Counted from the stretch's first letter, positions 36,696-46,179 are shown. The stretch is DNA of 64,000 bases from Providencia rettgeri (GCF_023205015.1 NZ_CP096258.1:2852001-2916000), one strand, 5' to 3'. A program made the numbers and translations. The notes: generated from the sequence alone by a model not told the origin.

Positions 36696-37712
36696 TTAAA
36701 ATAAGATAACGCCTTTAATTAACTCACGGTTATTAATTACGTCTTGCTCATAACTATTACCAATAGAATTAAAATCAAATTGATGAGTTAGCATCATTTC
36801 ACTCGCGAGCTTTCCTTCCGCCATCAACCTTGCCACTTTATTGAAATCTTCAAGCGTCGCATTGCGACTTCCCATCATTGTTGTTTCTTTCTTATGAAAA
36901 TCAGGATCTGGAAACGATAAATTACCTTTAAATAGCCCAACAAAAACAATCAAACCACCATGGCGAATTAAATTCACCGCAGTGTTCATTGCGTGTTGAT
37001 TCCCCGTTGCATCAATGACTTTCTCTGCAAGCATCCCTGAAAAATGGCTTTCAATACTTGATAAGTAATTTTCACTCGCTGGGTCACACGTTGTTAAACC
37101 TAATACCTTTTCAACATGTTGACGACGAGCCTCACTGGTGTCAGCAACTAATACGTTAGCACCGTCTGCTTTAGCAATCGCAGCAACACCAAGCCCTATC
37201 GGACCAGCCCCTACGACTAGAACAGTATCTTGAGGCTTAACTTGTGCGCGTCTCACTGCATGAGCACTAATCGAAAACGGTTCAATTAACGCCCCATCAA
37301 TATCAGTAACGGTATCCGCAATGGCTAACACGTTGTTTTGTGGGACGTTTAAGAACTCACAAAAACCACCATCTTCATGAACCCCAATCACCGAAATTTT
37401 TTCACAACAATTTGTTTTACCACTTTTGCAAGCCCCGCACTCATAGCAAGCAACATAAGGCATCACGGCAACACGCTGCCCAACTTTCCATTGAGTAACA
37501 TCAGAAGCAACCTCGCAAATAGTGCCAGAAATTTCATGGCCTAATACGCGTGGATACTGGAAAAATGGCTGATTTCCTCCCCATGCGTGAATATCTGTTC
37601 CACATATTCCAACGGCATGTATTTTTATTTTTACGTGCCCAACTTTAACTGTAGGTTCAGCAACGTCTTGATAGACTAATTTTTTAGGTTCCTGGCAAAT
37701 CAATTGTTTCAT
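36696..37712 (-). CDS. lgoD: L-galactonate-5-dehydrogenase (zinc-dependent)
   Basis: The 338-residue medium-chain zinc dehydrogenase is close to E. coli LgoD (YjjN): GICGTDIHAWGGNQPFF, GRTNCCEKISVIGVH-like (here GKTNCCEKISVIGVH), IDATGNQHAMNTAVNLIRHGG, FHKKETTMMGSRNAT. Catalytic zinc ligands are Cys37, His59 and Glu60; structural zinc Cys are 89, 92, 95 and 103; the NAD fold shows GAGPIGLG. LgoD oxidises L-galactonate to D-tagaturonate. The ATG at 37712 has a perfect GGAGG five bases upstream, so a longer frame to 37757 is rejected. It is divergent from lgoR, as expected for a regulator-enzyme pair. Confidence 0.9.
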   Translation of the reverse strand: MKQLICQEPKKLVYQDVAEPTVKVGHVKIKIHAVGICGTDIHAWGGNQPFFQYPRVLGHEISGTICEVASDVTQWKVGQRVAVMPYVACYECGACKSGKTNCCEKISVIGVHEDGGFCEFLNVPQNNVLAIADTVTDIDGALIEPFSISAHAVRRAQVKPQDTVLVVGAGPIGLGVAAIAKADGANVLVADTSEARRQHVEKVLGLTTCDPASENYLSSIESHFSGMLAEKVIDATGNQHAMNTAVNLIRHGGLIVFVGLFKGNLSFPDPDFHKKETTMMGSRNATLEDFNKVARLMAEGKLASEMMLTHQFDFNSIGNSYEQDVINNRELIKGVILF

Positions 37713-37796
37713 ATTTTCCTCCGTCAATTTATCTGTCTTTTTTAATTTAAAAAACATAGACTAGATACTTAGCAACCGAATTTTGTGATTAAATGT

Positions 37797-37819
37797 TTTT
37801 AAATCGGTTTTAAATCGGT
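37797..37819. promoter_or_regulatory. Direct repeat in lgoD-lgoR intergenic region, candidate LgoR operator
   Basis: The 12-mer TTTTAAATCGGT occurs twice (37797-37808 and 37808-37819), offset by 11 bases, about one helical turn, in the 143-base divergent spacer. An 11-base period would put two protein monomers on the same face. The assignment to LgoR is by position only. Confidence 0.4.
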
Positions 37820-37855
37820 CTTTAAAGAATAAAAAACAGCTTAAGGGGCAGTTAA

Positions 37856-38761
37856 ATGGTGAGGAGTAAAAATATACGTTATGGGTCAATTAACGAATTT
37901 TTAGATGCAATTCATAAAAATTTATTAACGTCCCCCTTCCCATCACAATCTTCTTTAGCGGAAATGTTTAATATCAGCCGAACTACCGTTAGACATACCC
38001 TTGAATATTTATTAGAAAATAAAATCATTGAAAAACAAGGGAATGACTACCATGTCATTCGCTATCCCAATAAAACTGATTTTTTCCCAGTTGAGTCAAG
38101 CCTTCCAGATCAACAAATCGTCTTATTCGAAAAAGCGTTTTACCAAATGATTAAACGCAAAGAATTGATGCCCGGAGATACTTTTACTGAGTTACAATTG
38201 GCGAAAAAAAGCCATGTGAGCTCTAGCGTTGTCCGTGAATTTTTAGTGGAGTTTTCTCGTTATGGGTTAATTAAAAACACCCACCGAGGAAATTGGCACA
38301 TGATGAAGTTTTCGCGCGAGTACGCAGAAAAACTCTTTGAGTTCAGAGAATTACTAGAAACCAATGCCCTTACGCACTTTTTAAATTTACCCGCAGATGA
38401 CCACCGTTGGATTTTAGCAAAAGAGCTATTACTTAAGCATAGAACACTGCGCGAAACAGTGACTATCAATTACCGCGACTTTTCCCAACTCGATTATGAG
38501 CTACATAGCCTTATTTTATCGGGTGCCAACAACCCATTTTTCAGTCAGTCTCTTGAAATCATCACTGTAATATTCCACTTTCAATACCAGTGGGATGAAT
38601 CTGACTTAAAAGAAAGAAATGTACTGGCAATTGAAGAACATATGACCATTTTAAGTGCTTTAATTAGCCGTAATGATATTGTTGCGATGAATGAACTTCG
38701 TCACCATTTAGATACCGCTAAACGAACGATGATCAACTCTATACAGCAAACTTATGAATAA
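37856..38761 (+). CDS. lgoR: GntR/FadR-family regulator of L-galactonate use
   Basis: The 301-residue protein resembles E. coli LgoR (YjjM), needed for growth on L-galactonate. It has an N-terminal helix-turn-helix (about 12-65, PSQSSLAEMFNISRTTVRHTLEYL), a second winged-helix-like segment (about 88-150, FTELQLAKKSHVSSSVVREFLVEFSRYG) and a C-terminal FCD ligand-binding domain (about 155-290). The ATG at 37856 has AGGGG eight bases upstream. It is divergent from lgoD and followed, after 365 bases, by uxaB and a TRAP transporter that it may also control. Confidence 0.85.
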   Translation: MVRSKNIRYGSINEFLDAIHKNLLTSPFPSQSSLAEMFNISRTTVRHTLEYLLENKIIEKQGNDYHVIRYPNKTDFFPVESSLPDQQIVLFEKAFYQMIKRKELMPGDTFTELQLAKKSHVSSSVVREFLVEFSRYGLIKNTHRGNWHMMKFSREYAEKLFEFRELLETNALTHFLNLPADDHRWILAKELLLKHRTLRETVTINYRDFSQLDYELHSLILSGANNPFFSQSLEIITVIFHFQYQWDESDLKERNVLAIEEHMTILSALISRNDIVAMNELRHHLDTAKRTMINSIQQTYE

Positions 38762-39126
38762 GTAACACTAACCTCCCAAGGCCAATGGATGGCCAATAAC
38801 AACCTTTCTTTTGATCGAACATTGTATGCATCAAACACAAACCTGAATTTTTCAGTAAAAAAACAACTTAATTATAAAGCCATTATTTACCATAAATAAG
38901 ATACGGAATAAATATCTCTATTTTTCAATAACTTAAAACAACTTATCATAAAATGAATTTTACACATCAACAAACAACCTGTTTTTAACTGATAAAAAAC
39001 ACATTAAAAACATGAAAAAGCCATTCGTTCCACAAAATTGATTCAATTAATAGTCCATAGAAAAAAATACTTCTAGTCTGAGTCAACACCAGATGATTAA
39101 TACACATAATAACTAGAGGAATGGTC
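38762..39126 (+). promoter_or_regulatory. Upstream region of uxaB-TRAP operon
   Basis: These 365 bases hold no gene. The sequence is very AT-rich and should contain the uxaB promoter. I find no second copy of the TTTTAAATCGGT repeat and no clean CRP or UxuR/ExuR-type palindrome by eye. Confidence 0.3.
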
Positions 39127-40572
39127 ATGGATTACTTAAATCGACAGTCAATGGCTAGCAAGCAATACCCAGAGAGAATTCTGCAATTCGGAGAAGGCAA
39201 TTTTCTACGTGCTTTTATCGACTGGATGGTTGATCAACTGAATGAAGAAACAGACTTCAATAGTGGTATTACTATTGTTAGACCAATTGACTCATCACAT
39301 CCCTCAATTAATCAACAAAATGGACTTTATACCGCCATCACTAGGGGAATTAATGAACAAAAACAAAGCGTTTCTAATATAAGAATAATTAATTCAGTTA
39401 ATCGTGAAATACTTATTTACTCTGAATATGATAAATATTTAAAGTGTGCAGAAAATCCCGACTTACAATGGATATTCTCTAACACAACCGAAGCCGGGAT
39501 CGTATATAAGCACGATGTACGTCTAGAAGACACACCAGCAAGTAGTTTCCCAGCTAAACTTACGCAATTCTTATTTCACCGCTTTCAATATTTTAATGGT
39601 GATACTAGCAAAGGATTGTTCATCATCCCTTGTGAGTTAATTGACTATAATGGCGATAAACTACAAGAGTTTGTAAATAAACATGCGCAAGACTGGAAAC
39701 TTCCCGCAGATTTCATTACTTGGCTAAATGACAGTAATACATTTTGTTCTACATTAGTCGATAGAATTGTTACAGGTTACCCAAAAAATGAAATTGAAAA
39801 ACTGGAAAAAGAATTAGGTTATAAAGACGATTTTCTCGTCACGGCTGAATATTTCTATTTGTTTGTCATTCAAGGGCCAAAAGTATTAGAGCAGAAACTA
39901 AAACTAAATGAATTACCATTAAATATCAAAGTGGTCGATGATATAAAACCCTATAAAGAGCGCAAAGTGGCAATCTTGAATGGTGCACACACTGCGATGG
40001 TTCCTGTTGCTTACTTAGCAGGCATTAGGACTGTCCGTGATGTCACTACCAATCCCGTTTTTTTATCTTTCATTAAAGATTTAATTGATAATGAAGTTAT
40101 TCCTGTTTTATCTCAAAGCCCTTCAGAGCTCACGGCTTTTGCTTCCGCAGTGATTGACCGTTTTAATAACCCATATATAGAACATGAGTTAATGTCAATT
40201 TCGCTTAACTCACTCACTAAATTTAAAACTCGCTTATTGCCCCAATTAATCTCTTACGTTAATCAATACAATAAAATCCCTTATTGCATTTCATTTTCAC
40301 TTGCTGCGTTGATTGTTTTCTATCGCGGAGAACAGGCTGGACAGCCCATTCCTTTAAATGATGATGATTATTTACTGGAACGCTTTAAAGCTTGGAACGA
40401 ACTCTATGACTCAAATGTAAAACAACTTACTGAAAATGTGCTAGCGATGTCTGATTTATGGGGATTGAACCTCAACGAAATACCAAAATTACAGGATGAT
40501 GTGAGCCAGAAAATTACTGAAATTCTGAGTCATGGTACAGAATCAATGCTACGCAAAAAATATGTTTGTTAG
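39127..40572 (+). CDS. uxaB: Tagaturonate reductase (altronate oxidoreductase)
   Basis: The 481-residue member of the mannitol dehydrogenase family matches E. coli UxaB (483): PERILQFGEGNFLRAFIDW, SNTTEAGI, IIPCELIDYNGDKL, NTFCSTLVDRIVTGYP, DDIKPYKERKVAILNGAHTA, NPYIEHELMSISLN. It reduces D-tagaturonate to D-altronate with NADH. The AGAGGA site lies six bases before the ATG at 39127 but touches the ATG at 39121, so I chose 39127. Tagaturonate is the LgoD product, so the two steps are adjacent. It lies 52 bases upstream of the TRAP genes. Confidence 0.93.
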   Translation: MDYLNRQSMASKQYPERILQFGEGNFLRAFIDWMVDQLNEETDFNSGITIVRPIDSSHPSINQQNGLYTAITRGINEQKQSVSNIRIINSVNREILIYSEYDKYLKCAENPDLQWIFSNTTEAGIVYKHDVRLEDTPASSFPAKLTQFLFHRFQYFNGDTSKGLFIIPCELIDYNGDKLQEFVNKHAQDWKLPADFITWLNDSNTFCSTLVDRIVTGYPKNEIEKLEKELGYKDDFLVTAEYFYLFVIQGPKVLEQKLKLNELPLNIKVVDDIKPYKERKVAILNGAHTAMVPVAYLAGIRTVRDVTTNPVFLSFIKDLIDNEVIPVLSQSPSELTAFASAVIDRFNNPYIEHELMSISLNSLTKFKTRLLPQLISYVNQYNKIPYCISFSLAALIVFYRGEQAGQPIPLNDDDYLLERFKAWNELYDSNVKQLTENVLAMSDLWGLNLNEIPKLQDDVSQKITEILSHGTESMLRKKYVC

Positions 40573-40624
40573 AAACAAATAATAAATACTTAAAACAATA
40601 AATCCCCCTACAGGAGATACATTT

Positions 40625-41629
40625 ATGAAACTGAGCACATTAAACGGAAAAACACTTCTTAGCTTAACACTCAGCACAATGCTATTAATGGGCAGCATGA
40701 CAGGAGCAGCATTTGCAGATGCTAAATATAAGCTAAAAGTTGCTTATGAAAATAACCCCGGTGAACCATTTGACTTAGCGATCCACGAATGGGCAAAAAA
40801 ATTCAATGAAAAAACCAATGGCGAAGGTGAATTGATCCCTTATCCAAGTTCGCAATTAGGGTCCAAAAAGGATGTCATCGAACAAATGAAGTTAGGTAGC
40901 CCACTAATTACTTTAGCGGATGGCGCTTTCTTCTCTGATTATGTACCTGATTACGGCATTATGTTTGGACCCTATTTAGGACTATCTTATAAAGATATTT
41001 TTAAATTGAACGCCTCACCTTGGTATGGTTCTTTAGAACAACAGTTAGATAAAAAAGGCCTTCATGTCGTTTCTAAAGATTGGCTATATGGTTCACGCCA
41101 TATCTTAGCCAATAAAATGATCCAAACCCCAGATGACCTAAAAGGTTTAAAAATTCGCGTTCCTAATAATAAAATTCAAATTAAAGGTTTAGAGGCAATG
41201 GGTGCCACCCCTACTCCATTACCTTTAGCTGAAGTTTATACTGCACTTAATCTTAAAATTATTGACGGTGCAGAAAACCCAATCCCAGTGCTATATGGGC
41301 AAAAACACCATGAAGCAGCTAAGTTCTTGATCCTAACGGGCCATGTAGAGAACGTGACCAACTTAGTCATGGGCAGTAAAACGTATGATAAATTACCCGA
41401 AAATATCCAACAGGCTTTAGTTGAATCAGGTAATGAAGCTGGGCAATTCTTAACAGATTTAGTCCTACAGCAAGAAAAAGAAATTATTGAGAAAATGAAA
41501 AATGAAGGCGTTACGGTTGTTGAAGTAGATAGAGCGCTCTTCAAAGAAAAATCTAAACCTTTCTATAATGAGTTCCCTGAATGGTCTGCGAACTTATATC
41601 AACAAACTCAAGATATTATTAATAATTAA
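40625..41629 (+). CDS. TRAP transporter substrate-binding protein (DctP family)
   Basis: The 334-residue protein has a signal peptide cleaved after AFA (about residue 31). The mature protein has the DctP fold pattern: KVAYENNPGEPF, FNEKTNGEGELIPYPSSQLG, the GLKIRVPNN strand with the conserved Arg that binds the substrate carboxylate, and PLPLAEVYTALNLKIIDGAENP. DctP proteins bind organic or sugar acids. Linked to lgoD and uxaB, the ligand is probably a hexonate or hexuronate such as L-galactonate. The ATG has AGGAG nine bases upstream. It is first of the three TRAP genes. Confidence 0.9.
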   Translation: MKLSTLNGKTLLSLTLSTMLLMGSMTGAAFADAKYKLKVAYENNPGEPFDLAIHEWAKKFNEKTNGEGELIPYPSSQLGSKKDVIEQMKLGSPLITLADGAFFSDYVPDYGIMFGPYLGLSYKDIFKLNASPWYGSLEQQLDKKGLHVVSKDWLYGSRHILANKMIQTPDDLKGLKIRVPNNKIQIKGLEAMGATPTPLPLAEVYTALNLKIIDGAENPIPVLYGQKHHEAAKFLILTGHVENVTNLVMGSKTYDKLPENIQQALVESGNEAGQFLTDLVLQQEKEIIEKMKNEGVTVVEVDRALFKEKSKPFYNEFPEWSANLYQQTQDIINN

Positions 41630-41706
41630 CCCTATGACTTGGCGGTGCTTACCGCCAATATTTTAACAACACAAATGGTTAACTATTGTTCTCGCAAGGA
41701 TTTTTT

Positions 41707-42186
41707 ATGTTTAAATTTCTGGGGAAATTAAGTGATATAGTGGCATCACTTGCCGTTGCCGCTATTGTCATTATTACTATTCTTGCTGTATTCATGCGCT
41801 GGCTTCTTAATGACCCTTTAATGTGGAGTGAGGAAGTTTTAATCATTTGCTACATTTGGTTGGTGATGATTGGTGCAGCATCCGCTGCGGGTAAAAGAAT
41901 GCATGTCAGTATTGATGCGATTACCTCTTTATTTCCTGAAAAAGTACAATTAGCTATTGCGGTTATCACTCATATTATGGCCATTATTGCTTTATCTATT
42001 TTTGGGTATCTTGGATATGAACTCTCGATTATCGCAGAAGACAAAATAACACCGATTATTGGTGTGTCTTATTATTATATCGACCTTTCTGTACCCATTG
42101 GCGCATCCATCATGGTGTTATTTTCTATTCAACATTTACTGGAAGACATGAGTAAATTAATTAAAGGAGATAAACCATGTCAGTAG
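41707..42186 (+). CDS. TRAP transporter small membrane subunit (DctQ family)
   Basis: The 159-residue protein has four predicted transmembrane helices and the DctQ signature MRWLLNDPLMWSEEVLIICYIWLVMIGAA with the conserved W-S/T-E-E motif. It forms the integral membrane complex with DctM. The ATG at 41707 has AAGGA six bases upstream; a longer frame begins at 41686 without one. It overlaps the next gene by 10 bases, consistent with translational coupling. Confidence 0.92.
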   Translation: MFKFLGKLSDIVASLAVAAIVIITILAVFMRWLLNDPLMWSEEVLIICYIWLVMIGAASAAGKRMHVSIDAITSLFPEKVQLAIAVITHIMAIIALSIFGYLGYELSIIAEDKITPIIGVSYYYIDLSVPIGASIMVLFSIQHLLEDMSKLIKGDKPCQ

Positions 42187-43454
42187 TTATCGCCTGTATC
42201 GTATTAATATTTTGTTTTTTAATTAATGTTCCTATTTTTTTAAGTGTGCTTATTGCATTGCTCACTTATTTCTTTTCTGTCGGCGATATCTCTCCGCTTA
42301 TTGCCGTTCAGCGCATTATTGGGGCTGGAGAAAATGTCACATTACTCGCAATCCCTTTTTTCATTTTGCTAGGTAATCTTTTAAATTACACCGGTATCAC
42401 TAGCCGAATGTTAAAATTTACTGGCACACTGTCTGGTCACTATCCAGGGGGACTTGCCCAGTCTAACGTATTATTAAGTACAATGATGGGTGGGCTTTCT
42501 GCATCTAACCTTGCTGACTGTGCAATGCTATCTAAAATGCTAGTGCCAGAGATGACCAAATTAGGTTATGGGAAAAGCTTCTCTGCTGCTGTTACTGCTG
42601 CAGGGTCATTAATAACACCTATTATTCCACCCGGTATTGCATTAATCATCTATGGATTTGTTGCTGATGTTTCTATTGGCAAGATGTTCATGGCTGCGAT
42701 TATTCCCGGTTTAATGTGCTGCGTTGCTTTAATGTTTGCCATTTATCTTATTGCCAAAAAACGTGGATACAAACCGGCTAGAGACAAAGCTCCGACATTT
42801 GCTGAAGTTTACCAGACAGGTAAAGGAGCGATGTCTGCGTTCCTTTTAGTCCTCGTTATTATTGGTGGAATTCGTTTTGGTATCTTTACACCGACAGAAG
42901 CGGGCGCGATTGCAGTGCTTTACGTTATTGTAATTGGCACTTTCTTTTATCGTGAAATGAAGCTAAAAGACATTGCAGCCTCATTTTTAGAAACAGCTCG
43001 TTCAACAGCAAGTATTATGTTGATTATCATGACTTGCTCTGCATTAGCTTGGGTATTGACAAACGAGCAAGTGGCGCAAGATGTCGCCAGAATGATGACC
43101 AATTTCTCTGACAATCCATATGTTTTCTTAATGATTGTCAATGCTGTGCTCTTAGTTCTAGGTATGTTTATTGAGGGTAACGCCGCAATTATTGTCCTTG
43201 TTCCATTATTAATGCCTACAGTAAAACTTTTAGGAATTGACCCTATCCATTTTGGTATTGTCATGATCCTTAATTTAGCTATCGGCTGTTTAACACCACC
43301 AATGGGAACAGTCATGTTTGTGGCTACATCGATTACGGGCGTGCGTATTGCTGATTTTATTCGTGAAGTTATGCCATTATTCTTAACATTAATTATCGTA
43401 TTACTCTTAGTCACTTTTATGCCTGTATTTACGACATTCCTACCAAGCTTATAA
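42177..43454 (+). CDS. TRAP transporter large membrane subunit (DctM family)
   Basis: The 425-residue protein is predicted to have about 12 transmembrane helices. It carries the DctM pattern IPFFILLGNLLNYTGIT, AAGSLITPIIPPGIALIIYG and NLAIGCLTPPMGTVMFV. It is the Na+-coupled translocating subunit. It is the last gene of the uxaB-dctPQM unit; a terminator lies 18 bases past its stop. Confidence 0.94.
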   Translation: MSVVIACIVLIFCFLINVPIFLSVLIALLTYFFSVGDISPLIAVQRIIGAGENVTLLAIPFFILLGNLLNYTGITSRMLKFTGTLSGHYPGGLAQSNVLLSTMMGGLSASNLADCAMLSKMLVPEMTKLGYGKSFSAAVTAAGSLITPIIPPGIALIIYGFVADVSIGKMFMAAIIPGLMCCVALMFAIYLIAKKRGYKPARDKAPTFAEVYQTGKGAMSAFLLVLVIIGGIRFGIFTPTEAGAIAVLYVIVIGTFFYREMKLKDIAASFLETARSTASIMLIIMTCSALAWVLTNEQVAQDVARMMTNFSDNPYVFLMIVNAVLLVLGMFIEGNAAIIVLVPLLMPTVKLLGIDPIHFGIVMILNLAIGCLTPPMGTVMFVATSITGVRIADFIREVMPLFLTLIIVLLLVTFMPVFTTFLPSL

Positions 43455-43471
43455 GTTATAATTCATATCTC

Positions 43472-43505
43472 AATGGCAAGTCATTATCTATGATTTGCCA
43501 TTTTT
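43472..43505 (+). terminator. Terminator of the uxaB-TRAP operon
   Basis: A 13-bp stem with one mismatch (43472-43484 with 43490-43502, outer arms AATGGCAA/TTGCCATT) ends in TTTTT. It lies 18 bases after the DctM stop codon. Confidence 0.85.
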
Positions 43506-43644
43506 ATTATCAACTCTATTTATTGTGACAATCGCAAATACAGCAGGAAGCAATCGACATGGCGATTGTTCGAAAGAGGGATGGCGTTGCCAGCCTTGCA
43601 AAAAATTTGCGTTGATGACACTGGAAAACAAATTCAATACCAAA

Positions 43645-43683
43645 CCAAGCTATAAAATAGCTTTAACACCTTTTATAGCTTGG
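43645..43683 (-). terminator. Perfect inverted repeat downstream of hcaT
   Basis: A 13-bp perfect repeat (CCAAGCTATAAAA 43645-43657 with TTTTATAGCTTGG 43671-43683) lies nine bases past the hcaT stop. There is no T run on the minus strand, so it is a hairpin of uncertain terminator strength between convergent genes. Confidence 0.5.
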
Positions 43684-43692
43684 CTGGTGATT

Positions 43693-44844
43693 TTAGGATT
43701 GAGCCACCACTTTAGGCCGAATAAATAAGGCAGGAACAGCAAGAAGCGCCATTAAATAAAAAACTACGCCATGATGTGCAGGTACTCGCTCATAAATGTA
43801 CCCTACAATAATTGTCAGTACAGCTAACCCACCACCAGTCGCAAGTGCAGAGTAAATACCTTGTAATGGGATAATTTCATTTTCTTTTCTTGCGCTGATA
43901 AAACGCATTGCCGCTAAGTGGCAAACCGTAAAAGTACCACTGTGCAGAATTTGCACCACAATTAATACCGGTAATGCCGTAAATGCGCCCATCAAGCCCC
44001 AACGAATAATTCCACAAAAGGCTGATAACAGCAGTAAATTGCGAGCACTCCAACGTCTAAATAAACGGTGACTTAACATAAATACAATGACTTCAGCAAC
44101 GACACCGAGCGACCATAAATTACCAATGACTAAATCTGAATAGCCGGCTTCTTTCCAAAATAGGGAAGCAAACCCATAATAAGCCGCATGAGCCCCTTGC
44201 AGTAACGTAACACAGATAAGAAACCTAACGACATTTTTGTCTGCAATCAATTGTTTAAATCTAACCTTATTACCACCATCCGCTTTCGCTGCCCCCATTG
44301 GCATAATTGCCGGCTTCAGCATTGCGCCTAATAATAACGCTAAACAGCTCACTATCAAGGCCATCATGATGGCTTTATTACCCCAAACACCCGCTAAATA
44401 CCCCATCAGTGATGAGCCGATAATAAAAGCTATCGACCCCCAGACGCGGATCTTGCCATAGTCAAAGGTAAATTGTTTTTGCCATGTCCCTGCCAGTGAA
44501 TCTCCCAGTGGAACCATTGGCGCAAAAAATAGGTTAAACCCAATCATTACAAATAGTAACCATGCCCAATGAGATCCCAGAGCGAAGCCAATAGAGAAAA
44601 TGAGCGAAAGCCCTGCCAGTAAGCGTAAAGCCATGATCAACTTCGAGGGTTCTTTAACTAAAGGAGTAATAAACATCGCGCCAAGGAAACGAGCTGCAAG
44701 CCCTACCCCTAACAAAACACCTATCATTTCTGCATCAATTCCCTCACCTTGTAGCCAAACTGACCAAAATGGTAAGAAAATACTGTAGGCAAAAAAGTAG
44801 GTAAAATAATCAATAGCTAGCCAACGCGTTGATGGAATGACCAT
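43693..44844 (-). CDS. hcaT: MFS transporter HcaT (3-phenylpropionic acid permease family)
   Basis: The 383-residue protein with about 12 transmembrane helices aligns with E. coli HcaT: STRWLAIDYFTYFFAYSIFLPFWSVWL, FNLFFAPMVPLGDSLAGTWQKQF, LLQGAHAAYYGFASLFW, IVVQILHSGTFTVCHLAAMRFI, RPKVV. HcaT is a putative 3-phenylpropionate transporter; no hca catabolic genes are present here, so the substrate may differ. The ATG at 44844 follows GGAGG closely and is preferred to the GTG at 44847. The csiE gene found near hcaT in E. coli is not present. Confidence 0.9.
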   Translation of the reverse strand: MVIPSTRWLAIDYFTYFFAYSIFLPFWSVWLQGEGIDAEMIGVLLGVGLAARFLGAMFITPLVKEPSKLIMALRLLAGLSLIFSIGFALGSHWAWLLFVMIGFNLFFAPMVPLGDSLAGTWQKQFTFDYGKIRVWGSIAFIIGSSLMGYLAGVWGNKAIMMALIVSCLALLLGAMLKPAIMPMGAAKADGGNKVRFKQLIADKNVVRFLICVTLLQGAHAAYYGFASLFWKEAGYSDLVIGNLWSLGVVAEVIVFMLSHRLFRRWSARNLLLLSAFCGIIRWGLMGAFTALPVLIVVQILHSGTFTVCHLAAMRFISARKENEIIPLQGIYSALATGGGLAVLTIIVGYIYERVPAHHGVVFYLMALLAVPALFIRPKVVAQS

Positions 44845-44868
44845 CACTCCTCCGTTTTTTCAATGCAA

Positions 44869-44903
44869 AAAACCCGCTCATACATACATGTAGAAGCGGG
44901 TTT
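44869..44903 (-). terminator. Terminator after glyA
   Basis: Arms AAACCCGCT and AGCGGGTTT (ends 44869 and 44903) enclose a 16-base loop and are followed on the minus strand by TTTTTT. It lies 22 bases past the glyA stop. Confidence 0.88.
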
Positions 44904-44925
44904 AGGTAATTAATATTACGTTATG

Positions 44926-46179
44926 TTATGCGTAAACTGGGTGTTTTTTGCAAATTGCTAATACTTTTTGCTTCACGCTCTCAATGGTCGCTTCGTCATT
45001 GAGATTGTCTAGAATATCACACATCCAGCCAGCTAGCTCACCTGCTTCTGCTTCTTTGAAGCCACGACGCGTAATCGCAGGGGAACCAATACGTACACCA
45101 GACGTTACAAATGGGCTCTTAGGATCGTTCGGCACACTGTTTTTGTTAACAGTAATATTCGCACGGCCAAGCGCTGCATCTGCATCTTTACCGGTGATGT
45201 CTTTATCAACCAAATCAACTAAGAATAAGTGGTTTTCAGTTCCGCCAGATACCACTTTGTAGCCACGTTTTTGGAAAACATCGACCATTGCCTTCGCATT
45301 CTTAGCAACTTGTTGTTGATAAGCTTTAAACTCAGGTTCCATCGCTTCTTTCAGCGCAACCGCTTTACCTGCAATAACATGCATTAAAGGGCCACCTTGA
45401 GATCCAGGGAATACCGCTGAGTTGATTTTTTTATACAACTCTTCGTCACCACCTTTAGCTAAAATTAATCCACCACGTGGACCCGCTAAAGTTTTATGTG
45501 TTGTTGTCGTCACAACGTGTGCATGAGGAACGGGGTTTGGATAAACACCCGCAGCAATCAAACCTGCAACGTGAGCCATATCAACAAACAGGTAAGCACC
45601 AATACCGTCTGCGATTTCACGCATTTTTGCCCAATCAACCACACCTGAGTACGCAGAGAAACCACCGATAATCATTTTTGGTTTGTGTTTTTCCGCTTGC
45701 GCTTTGATATCGTCGTAGTCAATTTTACCGCTTTCATCAATACCATAAGGTACGATGTTATACAGTTTACCAGAGAAGTTAACTGGTGAACCGTGGGTTA
45801 AGTGGCCACCATGTGCAAGGTTCATCCCCAGAACGGTGTCGCCTGGTTGTAATAACGCCATGTAAACTGCGGCGTTAGCTTGTGAACCTGAGTGTGGTTG
45901 TACGTTTGCGTAGTCAGCACCAAATAGCGCTTTTGCACGGTCAATCGCTAATTGCTCGACCACATCAACATGCTCACAACCACCATAGTAGCGTTTACCT
46001 GGATAGCCTTCTGCATATTTATTGGTTAGCTGAGAACCTTGAGCCTCCATGACTCGTGGACTGGTATAGTTTTCAGAAGCAATTAATTCAATATGTTCTT
46101 CTTGACGTTGTACTTCTTGCTCCATTGCTTCCCATAATTTTGGATCGTAGTCAGCAATATTCATTTCACGCTTTAACAT
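44926..46179 (-). CDS. glyA: Serine hydroxymethyltransferase
   Basis: The 417-residue PLP enzyme has the E. coli length, with the Schiff-base Lys in VVTTTTHKTLAGPRGG (about 229) and IELIASENYTSPRVMEAQGS. It interconverts serine and glycine with tetrahydrofolate, the main source of one-carbon units. The ATG at 46179 has AGGAG five bases upstream and gives MLKREMNIADYD as in E. coli. It is divergent from hmp; a PurR box lies in the shared spacer. Confidence 0.99.
   Translation of the reverse strand: MLKREMNIADYDPKLWEAMEQEVQRQEEHIELIASENYTSPRVMEAQGSQLTNKYAEGYPGKRYYGGCEHVDVVEQLAIDRAKALFGADYANVQPHSGSQANAAVYMALLQPGDTVLGMNLAHGGHLTHGSPVNFSGKLYNIVPYGIDESGKIDYDDIKAQAEKHKPKMIIGGFSAYSGVVDWAKMREIADGIGAYLFVDMAHVAGLIAAGVYPNPVPHAHVVTTTTHKTLAGPRGGLILAKGGDEELYKKINSAVFPGSQGGPLMHVIAGKAVALKEAMEPEFKAYQQQVAKNAKAMVDVFQKRGYKVVSGGTENHLFLVDLVDKDITGKDADAALGRANITVNKNSVPNDPKSPFVTSGVRIGSPAITRRGFKEAEAGELAGWMCDILDNLNDEATIESVKQKVLAICKKHPVYA

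Noticed and set aside
43495..43728. 77-codon plus-strand open frame between the TRAP genes and hcaT
   Set aside because: It starts inside the TRAP operon terminator, crosses an inverted repeat and overlaps the end of hcaT; no ribosome site or recognisable domain.
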